Source of the DNA: Bacillota bacterium
GTDB taxonomy: Bacteria > Bacillota > Clostridia > Clostridiales > Clostridiaceae
Length of the DNA stretch: 8,883 nt
Assembly (NCBI GenBank): GCA_030706065.1
Contig: JAUZPH010000130.1
Location: 1-8,883 of the forward strand
Reading direction: 5' to 3'
The notes beneath the pieces are model-generated. The model ran no database searches, was not told the DNA's origin, and was given only the letters and a program-made list of their open reading frames with translations. The position numbers and the translations under genes were made by a program. Position 1 is the first letter of the stretch. Every line of letters starts with the position of its first letter. Shown in pieces: positions 1 to 6,248 of this stretch.

Positions 1-60
1 TATCCCCTCATATGTTTTTACTGCTGCTGTTGTTATCCCCAAATGTCCGAAAAAAATCAT
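1..60 (-). CDS. 5' end of an unidentified, probably membrane-associated protein (partial)
   Basis: The first 20 codons of a gene that leaves the window at its left edge. The start ATG is at 60-58 and an AGGAG Shine-Dalgarno lies at 69-73, eight bases upstream. The frame reads MIFFGHLGITTAAVKTYEGI without a stop. The short hydrophobic start with a Gly-His pair resembles the opening of small multi-pass membrane proteins annotated in Clostridia as membrane-bound metal-dependent hydrolases (YdjM/DUF457-like), but 20 residues cannot establish this. It lies downstream of the DUF1015 gene on the same strand, separated by 271 bases that include a probable terminator, so it is probably a separate transcript. 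The start and reading frame are well supported; the identity is a guess. Confidence 0.6.
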   Translation of the reverse strand, partial: MIFFGHLGITTAAVKTYEGI

Positions 61-331
61 ATCCATCTCTCCTGTTATCAATAATTACACTATATTTTAT
101 CAATAACAAGACAAGAAATCTATACACAGCAGTTAGTATGGCAGCCATATTACACCAACCACTGATATAGTGGCCACATATATGCAAATTGCATTCAGCA
201 AAACATGCAATTTACAACCTTGATCCCTGTACTGACAGGTAAATCAGAAAAGGATAAGGCCCTTCAGTGTCAATCTTCAATACCGCCCCAGGCATTGAAA
301 ATCAATACTTTCACCTTATCCTTGTACGCAT
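61..331. other. Intergenic stretch rich in inverted repeats
   Basis: No gene is supported here. Besides the large hairpin at 250-323 there are several small dyads: cctgt/acagg with a 4-base loop (226-239), aaattgcat/atgcaattt with a 10-base loop (186-213), ccact/agtgg (159-173), and a 6-bp dyad around one central base (tatggc-a-gccata, 137-149). The last bases before 60 hold the ribosome binding site of the partial gene. No good sigma-A promoter for that gene was found; candidate -10 boxes lack a -35 at proper spacing. The series of hairpins could be a structured 3' tail, a 5' leader of the next gene, or chance in AT-rich DNA. Confidence 0.4.
250..323 (-). terminator. Two-tier stem-loop, probable terminator of the serA-DUF1015 operon
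   Basis: An outer 10-bp perfect stem (aaggataagg at 250-259 with ccttatcctt at 314-323) encloses a second arm pair (267-284 with 291-308). In RNA of the minus strand this inner pair matches at 17 of 18 positions counting G-U pairs, around a 6-base loop (285-290). An internal loop of about 5 and 7 bases separates the tiers. The structure starts eight bases after the DUF1015 stop and is followed on the minus strand by TTTTCTGATTT. Position and U-tract fit an intrinsic terminator, although it is much larger than usual. Confidence 0.55.
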
Positions 332-1576
332 CTATTTCAATTCATGGATAAACAATCCGCTTCTGAGCTTCGGTTCGAACCAGGTGGACTTTGGCGGCAT
401 TACCTCTCCCGCATCGGCTATGGCCATGAGGTCTGCTATGGTAGTTGGATACATCGAGAAGGCAACCTTCATATCCTTCTTTACCCTCTTCTCCAGCTCT
501 TTCAACCCTCTTATTCCGCCGACAAAGTCAATCCTCTTGCTTGTACGGGGATCATCTATACCCAGGATAGGCTTCAGCAGATTGTCTTGAAGGATTGATA
601 CATCTAATCTGGCAACAGGATCGTCAGGATTATAAGTTCCTTCCTTGGAGGTAAGCCTATACCATTTTCTTTCCAAATACATGCCGTAGGTACGCTTACA
701 ATCAGGCTTATATGGCCCTTCACCTTCATACAGACTTATTTCAAATTTGTCCGATACTCTAAGCATATATTCTTCAGTCGAAAGACCATTTAGATCCTTG
801 ACAACCCTGTTGTAATCCATAATTTTGAGATCCTTGTCCGGGAATATTACCGACAGGAAGAAATTAAACTCCTCTTCTCCGGTAAATCCAGGATTTTGTT
901 CTCTTCTCATTGTGCCGACCTTAACCGCGGAAGCTGCCCTATGATGACCGTCAGCAATATAAAGGCTCTTCACACCTGCAAAGAGGCTTACTAATTTTTG
1001 TATATCCTCTTCGTTATCTATCAGCCAAACTATATGCCCTATGCCGTCCTCTTCAACAAACTCGTTCATAGGTGGATTCTTCACATATTTATCTACTATT
1101 TCATTAATCTCTCCCCTATGCCTGTAGGTAAGAAATATAGGCCCGGTATTGGCATCGCAGTAATCCACGTGGTTAATTCTGTCCTGCTCCTTGTCCGGTC
1201 TTGTATACTCATGCTTCTTTATTACATTTTTCATATAATCATCTATTGAAGTACAGGCCACGATTCCTGTCTGAGCCCGCCCGTTCATTGTCTGCCTGTA
1301 TATATAAAGATGAGGCTTTTCGTCCCTTACCAGTACTCCCTGTTCAATCAACCCATAAAGGTTATCCCTTGCTCTCTCATAAACTCTGGTATCATATATA
1401 TCTATTGAAGGATCAAGGTCAATTTCTGCCTTGTCCACATGGAGGAAGGAATATGGGTTTCCCTCAACCATTTCATGGGCCTCTTCCGTATTCATTACAT
1501 CATACGGGAGAGCCGCCACCTTGGCAGCCAGGTCCGCTACAGGCCTTACCGCTTTAAACGCTCTAATTACCGCCAT
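332..1576 (-). CDS. DUF1015 (COG4198) family protein linked to serine biosynthesis
   Basis: A 414-residue protein recognised as DUF1015/PF06245 by its full-length pattern. Landmarks are PYDVMNTEEA near residue 24, a conserved block HEYTRPDKEQDRINH at 122-136, DANTGPIFLTY at 141-151, the signature IADGHHRAASA at 207-217, FPDKDLKIMDYNR at 245-257, and a C-terminal MPPKSTWFEPKLRSG at 393-407. The length is usual for the family. No signal peptide or membrane segment is visible, so it is probably cytoplasmic. The start ATG has GAGGTGA at 1584-1590, seven bases upstream. It follows serA by 59 bases on the same strand with no terminator between, so the two are probably co-transcribed. DUF1015 genes are commonly found beside serA or serC in Clostridia. 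The biochemical function is not established to my knowledge; the DGHHR motif resembles the ParB/sulfiredoxin-fold active-site motif, which suggests but does not show a phosphotransfer role. Confidence 0.9.
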   Translation of the reverse strand: MAVIRAFKAVRPVADLAAKVAALPYDVMNTEEAHEMVEGNPYSFLHVDKAEIDLDPSIDIYDTRVYERARDNLYGLIEQGVLVRDEKPHLYIYRQTMNGRAQTGIVACTSIDDYMKNVIKKHEYTRPDKEQDRINHVDYCDANTGPIFLTYRHRGEINEIVDKYVKNPPMNEFVEEDGIGHIVWLIDNEEDIQKLVSLFAGVKSLYIADGHHRAASAVKVGTMRREQNPGFTGEEEFNFFLSVIFPDKDLKIMDYNRVVKDLNGLSTEEYMLRVSDKFEISLYEGEGPYKPDCKRTYGMYLERKWYRLTSKEGTYNPDDPVARLDVSILQDNLLKPILGIDDPRTSKRIDFVGGIRGLKELEKRVKKDMKVAFSMYPTTIADLMAIADAGEVMPPKSTWFEPKLRSGLFIHELK

Positions 1577-1635
1577 TTATTATTCACCTCTAGTTTTGCT
1601 TTAGAATCGCCTCATAAGCTTAATCCTCTTGATTA

Positions 1636-2559
1636 TTATATTACAGAATTTCTGAAAAAATCATCTATAATATTGACAATTTCCTCACCGATTCTTGTTT
1701 GAGCCTCTGCCGTCTGTGCTCCGATATGCGGAGTTACTGATACATTAGGGTGGTTAAGGAGTGCATCGTTCTTTGTTGGCTCCTCGACAAACACGTCTAT
1801 TCCTGCACCTGCAATTTTCCCGGCGTTTAAGGCTTCCAGAAGGGCGTCTTCACATACAACTCCGCCTCTTGCGCAGTTTATAAGATATGCTCCATCCTTC
1901 ATAAGTGCAAGTTCCTCCTTGCCGATAACAGTACCTCTTGTCTTGTCATAAGGTATGTGCAGAGATAAGAAGTCTGCCTTTTTCAATACTTCATTAAAAT
2001 CAAGGCATTCAAAGTCATCATAACCCTGAACCTTGCCTACTATATCATAGTAAACTACCTTCATTCCCAGGGCATTTGCCTTCTTTGCAAGCTCCCTTGC
2101 TATTCTTCCGAAGCCGATAAGTCCAAGGGTCTTTCCTGCCAGTTCGATACCTTCATATTTTTTCTTCTCCCATTTTCCGTCTCTCATTGTAACGTTGGAG
2201 ATATTTACAAACCTTGCAAGTGCAAACATATGGGCAAGTGCAAGCTCCGCAACAGATGCGCTGCTGGCATTCGGAGTATTTGTAACCTTTATTCCTCTTT
2301 CAAGAGCATAGGCTACATCAATGTTGTCCACTCCAACTCCGCCTCTTATAACAAGCTTCAGCTTTGGAGCCTCCAAAGCCTTGTCGATTATGGGTTTTCT
2401 CACCTTTGTTGCAGACCTTACGACCAAAACGTCAAATTCCTGAAGAGCCCCGCCAAGTGCATCCGGTTCGTAGAATTGTTCTATTACCTCATAGCCTAAG
2501 GCTTTAAGCTTATCTACCGCATTTTTTTCCATACCGTCAGTTACCAATACTCTATACAT
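1636..2559 (-). CDS. serA: D-3-phosphoglycerate dehydrogenase, short form without ACT domain
   Basis: Catalyses NAD-dependent oxidation of 3-phosphoglycerate to 3-phosphohydroxypyruvate, the first step of serine synthesis, in the cytoplasm. The 307-residue protein has the two-domain D-2-hydroxyacid dehydrogenase layout: a split substrate domain at both ends and a central Rossmann domain with the glycine motif GLIGFGRIA at about 146-154. Expected catalytic residues are present: Arg231 in NCARGG, Glu260 in DVFVEEP and His278 in TPHIG. The protein stops right after the core fold, so the C-terminal ACT or ASB regulatory domains of longer forms are absent and serine feedback through ACT is not expected. 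The start is placed at 2559 because a GGGGGG Shine-Dalgarno lies seven bases upstream; the in-frame ATG at 2574 (five residues longer) has none and overlaps this site. A consensus promoter lies about 70 bases upstream. A related hydroxyacid dehydrogenase is possible, but the GVGVDNID segment and DUF1015 linkage favour SerA. Confidence 0.88.
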   Translation of the reverse strand: MYRVLVTDGMEKNAVDKLKALGYEVIEQFYEPDALGGALQEFDVLVVRSATKVRKPIIDKALEAPKLKLVIRGGVGVDNIDVAYALERGIKVTNTPNASSASVAELALAHMFALARFVNISNVTMRDGKWEKKKYEGIELAGKTLGLIGFGRIARELAKKANALGMKVVYYDIVGKVQGYDDFECLDFNEVLKKADFLSLHIPYDKTRGTVIGKEELALMKDGAYLINCARGGVVCEDALLEALNAGKIAGAGIDVFVEEPTKNDALLNHPNVSVTPHIGAQTAEAQTRIGEEIVNIIDDFFRNSVI

Positions 2560-2566
2560 GATTACG

Positions 2567-2572
2567 CCCCCC
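2567..2572 (-). promoter_or_regulatory. Ribosome binding site that fixes the serA start at 2559
   Basis: GGGGGG on the minus strand, seven bases before the ATG at 2559. It lies inside the first codons of the longer reading that begins at 2574, which has only AT-rich sequence in front of it. This favours the shorter protein. Confidence 0.6.
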
Positions 2573-2627
2573 ATTTACTTATACAAGTTCATATTTCAAA
2601 AATTGCATTTATAAAAATTTTAATACT

Positions 2628-2657
2628 ATTATACTACGACTTATCAGGGCTTGTCAA
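2628..2657 (-). promoter_or_regulatory. Consensus sigma-A promoter of the serA-DUF1015 operon
   Basis: On the minus strand a perfect -35 TTGACA (2657-2652) is followed by an 18-base spacer and a perfect -10 TATAAT (2633-2628). Transcription would start near 2621, giving a leader of about 60 bases before the serA ATG at 2559. The leader is AT-rich and too short for a T-box or a typical large riboswitch; no operator dyad was seen over the boxes. Both hexamers match consensus, which predicts strong basal expression. Confidence 0.8.
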
Positions 2658-2888
2658 AACTTTATCCAACAAACCTTTATGACATTTTTCGCCTAATTAA
2701 AGCTGATAAATCCGCCTTTAATGCCGTGTTCGCCACTGGCGGACGATTTATGCCTACTGTCTGCAGAATTGTATTCCAGACAATACTCTGTGAGCTTTAC
2801 CATCTCCTTCCATATGCTCATGAACAAAAATCGATCTATATATTCATTTGTCTGACTATTTAAACTTAACAGTCCGGATAGCCAATAA
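2658..2888. other. Intergenic stretch without a supported gene, possible coding remnant
   Basis: Between the serA promoter and the 61-residue protein. A minus-strand frame is open from 2950 to 2693, but its only ATG starts before 2888 lie inside the 61-residue gene and no Shine-Dalgarno supports an internal start. A segment of that frame, LNSQTNEYIDRF, faintly recalls the C-terminal motif of Spo0E-type phosphatases, with the key Ser, Leu and Asp changed. Two imperfect inverted repeats are visible (gataaatccgcc near 2703-2714 pairing with ggcg-gatttat near 2738-2751, and cgcca/tggcg near 2731-2741). The stretch may hold a decayed small gene or the 3' tail of the upstream transcript. Confidence 0.35.
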
Positions 2889-3074
2889 CTAATTCCTGCC
2901 GAACATCTCTGCAGCGCTATCCAGGAAATTCTTTCTGCATTTGCCATCAACGTAGTTTGAGCAGTTTTCGCAATTAACCGAAACCGCTGAATTACTTAAA
3001 CGTCTTATATCCATAGGCGGTTCGTAGCTTTCACAATTTTGTGCAACCATACTCATCAAATCCGCTGAATTCAT
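2889..3074 (-). CDS. Small cysteine-containing protein of unknown function (61 aa)
   Basis: A 61-residue soluble protein. It contains four cysteines: one at residue 14, then a cluster CENCSNYVDGKC at about 35-46 with a CxxC followed by a third cysteine nine residues on, which looks like a small metal-binding or disulfide knuckle. No membrane segment or signal peptide is visible. The ATG at 3074 has AGGAG at 3086-3090 with an 11-base spacing, long but usable. I recall similar short proteins with MNSADLM-like starts in Clostridia, but none with a known function. It lies alone between the terminator of the membrane operon and the serA promoter. The leader contains a 9-bp inverted repeat whose right arm fills the gap between the Shine-Dalgarno and the ATG. 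Probably real; function unknown. Confidence 0.6.
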   Translation of the reverse strand: MNSADLMSMVAQNCESYEPPMDIRRLSNSAVSVNCENCSNYVDGKCRKNFLDSAAEMFGRN

Positions 3075-3076
3075 TT

Positions 3077-3131
3077 ATAATCACGCTCCTGTAGTTTAAT
3101 CGCTTTAAAACAATAGACCCAACGTGATTAT
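3077..3131 (-). promoter_or_regulatory. Inverted repeat in the leader of the 61-aa gene, able to mask its start
   Basis: Perfect 9-bp arms, ataatcacg (3077-3085) and cgtgattat (3123-3131), separated by 37 bases. In the minus-strand mRNA the second arm lies exactly between the AGGAG (3090-3086) and the ATG (3074), so folding would hinder ribosome binding. As DNA it could instead be an operator. Arms are AT-rich and the loop is long, so stability in isolation is modest. Confidence 0.35.
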
Positions 3132-3164
3132 TTTAACCAAAATTTTCAAAAATATTTATTCCAT

Positions 3165-3209
3165 AAAAAAGCATACGTGGATTTGCACTATACAAATCCA
3201 CGTATGCTT
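3165..3209 (-). terminator. Intrinsic terminator of the two-gene membrane operon
   Basis: A perfect 17-bp stem (3169-3185 with 3193-3209) around a 7-base loop (3186-3192), beginning eight bases after the stop codon at 3217 and followed on the minus strand by six T residues (the last two belong to the stem), then ATGG. Orientation, distance and U-tract all fit a strong Rho-independent terminator for minus-strand transcription. Confidence 0.9.
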
Positions 3210-3216
3210 CCGGCAA

Positions 3217-3972
3217 TTAGAGTCTTTTATTTGTTCCCTTTAAATGTTTCTGAACAAGCATATATCTTTCATATCTTAACGAATCTCGCTTACTTGTATC
3301 TTTAATCCTTCCAGATGACTTCTTTAGCTTGGACAGATAGAAAAGTATTTGTCTGAGGGCTGTGGGCAGGGTAAAGAAAACCATTATCCGCGATACATAG
3401 TTCAACTGGTCCTGTATATCGCCATATTGTAAGAACTGCCCCTGCATATAGCTGCCTGCAGCAATGGGTATTAAATTAATGAAAATAACAAAGGAAAAAG
3501 ATAACCAGCATACGGTATTCAGGAAGAGTTCGAAGTCCTTTTCCCCAAGGCTCCACTCACGGATACCTTCATTATAGGCCGCCGTATTTTCAGCAGCAGG
3601 CAGCGTCCTGTTTCTCGCACCATCTCCGGGTACTAGTTTTGATGACTCATCCTTTCTAATTTTCGAAGATATGCCCCGCAAAAGCCTACCCAAAAACATT
3701 GATGGTGACAGTAATTGAATTATGAAATAGCAGAGTATAAGCCAAAGTAAAATATATATACCTTCATTATTTATATCTATGAACAACTTAAAAGAGTAAT
3801 TGTTGTTTGCATACAGTAGTATATTAAAGGTTATACTGACGAACAGAATCCCCGCCCAGTAAACAAGCTTTTTCCAAACGGGCTTTTCTTTTGCCAGATA
3901 TGGCTCCCTCGAAATGATCCTGCAGATAATTAAGACAATCAACAGGGTAAAAAGAAAACCGGCGATGATCAA
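3217..3972 (-). CDS. Multi-pass membrane protein of unknown function, partner of the 672-aa protein
   Basis: About 251 residues and not recognised. Hydrophobic segments lie at about 1-19, 36-55, 71-90 and 150-175, with a fifth, more amphipathic one at 191-214. A polar linker at about 94-145 and a very basic C-terminus (many Lys and Arg after residue 215) are probably cytoplasmic. No enzyme motif is visible. The start is uncertain. The frame reaches TTG at 3990 (257 residues), only three bases after the upstream stop but with no proper Shine-Dalgarno. The TTG at 3972 has AAGGGAAG at 3980-3987, seven bases upstream, and places the first membrane segment at the N-terminus, so I prefer it. The gene follows the 672-residue gene with at most 21 bases between and ends at a strong terminator, so the two are co-transcribed and probably act together. 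Confidence 0.8.
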   Translation of the reverse strand: MIIAGFLFTLLIVLIICRIISREPYLAKEKPVWKKLVYWAGILFVSITFNILLYANNNYSFKLFIDINNEGIYILLWLILCYFIIQLLSPSMFLGRLLRGISSKIRKDESSKLVPGDGARNRTLPAAENTAAYNEGIREWSLGEKDFELFLNTVCWLSFSFVIFINLIPIAAGSYMQGQFLQYGDIQDQLNYVSRIMVFFTLPTALRQILFYLSKLKKSSGRIKDTSKRDSLRYERYMLVQKHLKGTNKRL

Positions 3973-3979
3973 AATATCA

Positions 3980-3987
3980 CTTCCCTT
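3980..3987 (-). promoter_or_regulatory. Ribosome binding site favouring a TTG start at 3972
   Basis: AAGGGAAG on the minus strand, seven bases before the TTG at 3972-3970. The alternative TTG at 3990 has only an AGG two bases upstream, too close to serve. Confidence 0.45.
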
Positions 3988-3993
3988 CAAAAC

Positions 3994-6012
3994 CTAATTT
4001 AGCCGCTCTGCCTCTATACTTTTCAGAATTTCCTTCATTATGGCGGAAAGCTTTTTATCGGAGGCTGCTATTGCAAGCTTTTGATTAATCCAAATTACAA
4101 GCTTTGTCTTAAGCAGCACATAGAAGTCTTTGTCTGCCTCCTTTTCAAAGCTGGCAGCTGCCACCTCGTTAGCAGCCTCTTTGGAATCATATTCACCGGA
4201 CTGATAGTCAAAGTCTTCAATGGTAGGCACCTCCTTAAGCAATTCAAAATCCTTACTTGATATTATCCTTGCAAGATTAAACTGACATAAGACAGATAGA
4301 AAGATATTGTACTCCTTCAATTTATTTAGCGGGCAATATAGGGAGAACCCCTCCTCCATTCCGATGTGGTTTATTTTAAAGGACATCAGGAATTCTGTCA
4401 GATGCTCAAGGCAGCTTTGAATGGTAGTCTTTTTCTCATCCTCTGTGCGGTGAAGGATTAATGAAGATAACAGTAATTCCTCTGTAAGCTCCTCATCGTT
4501 TCTAACTATTTCCCTGTTTCTTCTTGCAGACAAAACTCGTTTATCCCGTTTACTGATCACTGCAAATAATAATGTAAGCCCATCTATTAAAGCCGCAAAG
4601 GCAAGGCAGAACCAGGCGATACGCAGAGCACTGCTGTTTGTAAACAGGTTCTTTATTGGGAGGACATACATATTTTCCAGTGAAAACTCCTCGCTGTTCA
4701 CATCTATAACCTGTCCTACATCTGAAAAGTAGTTTAATAAATATGCGCCGTTTTTCATTTCCGACTGGAGCTTTGAGTAAAGCAACAGCGCATCGGAAAG
4801 GCCCAAGGATACATCACCCACGGGTTCCATACCGTGATTTTCCACATAAGCAGCCTTTTCCACATCCTTCAGACTTTTCATAAAGACTTGATCCGTATCC
4901 GTGGCAGTAAAGAAAAAGTTTAGTGCCTTGTTAAATTCCTTCGGAGCCTCTGATGCGGTAACGTCGGAATATACTGTGAACATGTTTGTAAGGACGGAAC
5001 TGAACTTTTCCTTGTCACTGGCCTTTGTATCGATATAATTGATGCAGTACTGCTGAAGCTCATTCATTCTTTTATCAAATTCTGAAGCACCACTGTTCGG
5101 GATGGTATTGTACATGGACGACACCATGTTTTCTATCGCCAGTTTATTGGATTGTATATCCGCAAACTCTTTATTGAACTGTTCCAGTGTCTTTCCACCC
5201 AGAATGGTTTTAACTTTATTTTCATATATGGTTGACTGGGCCGATGAATTTTGGGCAGCAGCCTGTCCAACAATACTTGAGATGGCATTATTGTATTTGG
5301 CCATATCCTCGTAATATTTATCCAGATTGTTGCCATAATTATTGATACTTGGCTTAACCACACTTCCGGTATTTGGTGTAATAACATTGGTATTTACCGT
5401 CACCTTGGCAACCTGCTCGCTCAATGCCGCATAATCCTTATTTTCCTTGTCAAGCCTGGTATACTCCTTCTGAAGCTTGCCGGTAATGTCAAAAACATAC
5501 TGCTTCATATCATTTTTCGAGCTGTCTACATAAGCTCTGTATTTATCGGACATGTTATGATAGACCTGATTGTATCTTTCTTCCAGGTATATGATAGGTG
5601 AATTTATATAATTATATATTCCTATATATGAAAAGTAAGTAGAACATATAGTTGCTGATATGAGAATGATAATAGTCCCGGCCCTGAAATTCCTTCTTAA
5701 GGAATTACTGAGTGAAAAAACAATCAGTTGCACGGAAAGGGCAAATAAGAATGGCGCACTAAGACCAAAGGGAAGCTTTATGCCCCCAAAGTACACTTTG
5801 CTGCCGGAATAGGTGGTAGCCAAAGAAATTATCTGAAGAAAAAATGTCACTCCAAGGAATATCCAGGAAAGCACCACCGGGTTAAAGACAGACTGTGCGT
5901 TATAGCCGGTATTGTCCTTTAATATATTCTGTGTCTCCTGATAATTCCTGTTAAACTCTTTATTTTCGGACTCACTTTGAAATTTTCCTCTCAAATATTC
6001 TCTTATTCCCAT
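3994..6012 (-). CDS. Large membrane protein with coiled-coil-rich extracytoplasmic domain, unknown function
   Basis: A 672-residue protein, not recognised. Layout: a polar N-terminus (1-45); three membrane segments at about 47-67, 85-105 and 111-132; a large hydrophilic region (about 133-460) rich in Lys, Glu, Asn and Gln, with heptad-like stretches around 140-205 and 270-300; a fourth membrane segment at about 462-487; and a basic then acidic C-terminal tail (488-672). The Arg-rich patches after the second and fourth segments (RRNFR, SKRDKR) follow the positive-inside rule and put the N-terminus and tail in the cytoplasm and the 330-residue domain outside. No catalytic motif or cleavable signal peptide is visible. 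The ATG at 6012 has GGGGGAG at 6020-6026, seven bases upstream. It is the first gene of a two-gene operon with its own promoter and a terminator after the second gene. The topology is loosely like DUF4407 membrane proteins, but I do not see that family's sequence pattern. Confidence 0.85.
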   Translation of the reverse strand: MGIREYLRGKFQSESENKEFNRNYQETQNILKDNTGYNAQSVFNPVVLSWIFLGVTFFLQIISLATTYSGSKVYFGGIKLPFGLSAPFLFALSVQLIVFSLSNSLRRNFRAGTIIILISATICSTYFSYIGIYNYINSPIIYLEERYNQVYHNMSDKYRAYVDSSKNDMKQYVFDITGKLQKEYTRLDKENKDYAALSEQVAKVTVNTNVITPNTGSVVKPSINNYGNNLDKYYEDMAKYNNAISSIVGQAAAQNSSAQSTIYENKVKTILGGKTLEQFNKEFADIQSNKLAIENMVSSMYNTIPNSGASEFDKRMNELQQYCINYIDTKASDKEKFSSVLTNMFTVYSDVTASEAPKEFNKALNFFFTATDTDQVFMKSLKDVEKAAYVENHGMEPVGDVSLGLSDALLLYSKLQSEMKNGAYLLNYFSDVGQVIDVNSEEFSLENMYVLPIKNLFTNSSALRIAWFCLAFAALIDGLTLLFAVISKRDKRVLSARRNREIVRNDEELTEELLLSSLILHRTEDEKKTTIQSCLEHLTEFLMSFKINHIGMEEGFSLYCPLNKLKEYNIFLSVLCQFNLARIISSKDFELLKEVPTIEDFDYQSGEYDSKEAANEVAAASFEKEADKDFYVLLKTKLVIWINQKLAIAASDKKLSAIMKEILKSIEAERLN

Positions 6013-6109
6013 AAATTCACTCCCCCACTTTAATCTTATCTCTTTTTCTATATTCTGAGGAAATACTGCTTAACCCTTATACCAACATTGATAAAAATAT
6101 ACAATTAAT

Positions 6110-6139
6110 ATTATACATTTACTTACAACTAAATGTAAA
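6110..6139 (-). promoter_or_regulatory. Promoter of the membrane operon with a dyad in its spacer
   Basis: On the minus strand TTTACA (6139-6134), an 18-base spacer, and TATAAT (6115-6110). An 8-bp inverted repeat, tacattta (6114-6121) and taaatgta (6130-6137) with 8 bases between, fills the spacer and overlaps both boxes. Start of transcription would be near 6103, about 90 bases before the ATG at 6012. The dyad is well placed for a repressor, though in AT-rich DNA it may be chance. Confidence 0.65.
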
Positions 6140-6207
6140 TACTTGTAATTCGTTTGACTAATGCAGCTTCCGGAAAACAGTGTATTATACCCCTCCTAAG
6201 CAGCAGA

Positions 6208-6245
6208 AAACCCTGATGTGCTGTTCATCCCGCTCATCAGGGTTT
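6208..6245 (-). terminator. Stem-loop terminator after the M32 carboxypeptidase gene
   Basis: An 11-bp perfect stem (aaaccctgatg at 6208-6218 with catcagggttt at 6235-6245) and a 16-base loop, starting three bases after the stop codon at 6249-6251. On the minus strand the stem runs into TTTT and then CTGCTGC, so the U-tract is short and termination may be incomplete. Confidence 0.65.
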
Positions 6246-6248
6246 GTT

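Noticed and set aside
2560..2574. Upstream ATG at 2574 as the serA start
   Set aside because: No Shine-Dalgarno precedes it, while the GGGGGG inside it is well spaced for the ATG at 2559.
2651..2863. Plus-strand open frame of 70 residues starting with TTG
   Set aside because: No ribosome site, no recognisable family, opposite to all other genes, and its start overlaps the serA promoter.
3165..3209. Hairpin as a transposon end or attachment site
   Set aside because: Position just after a stop codon, perfect stem with short loop and following U-tract are explained by a terminator; no transposase or target duplication is present.
5133..5387. Second minus-strand frame within the 672-residue gene
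   Set aside because: Fully nested in another frame of a convincing gene, with no start signals.
6154..6159. TTGACT on the plus strand as a -35 box
   Set aside because: The nearest -10-like sequence is more than 20 bases away and no plus-strand gene follows.
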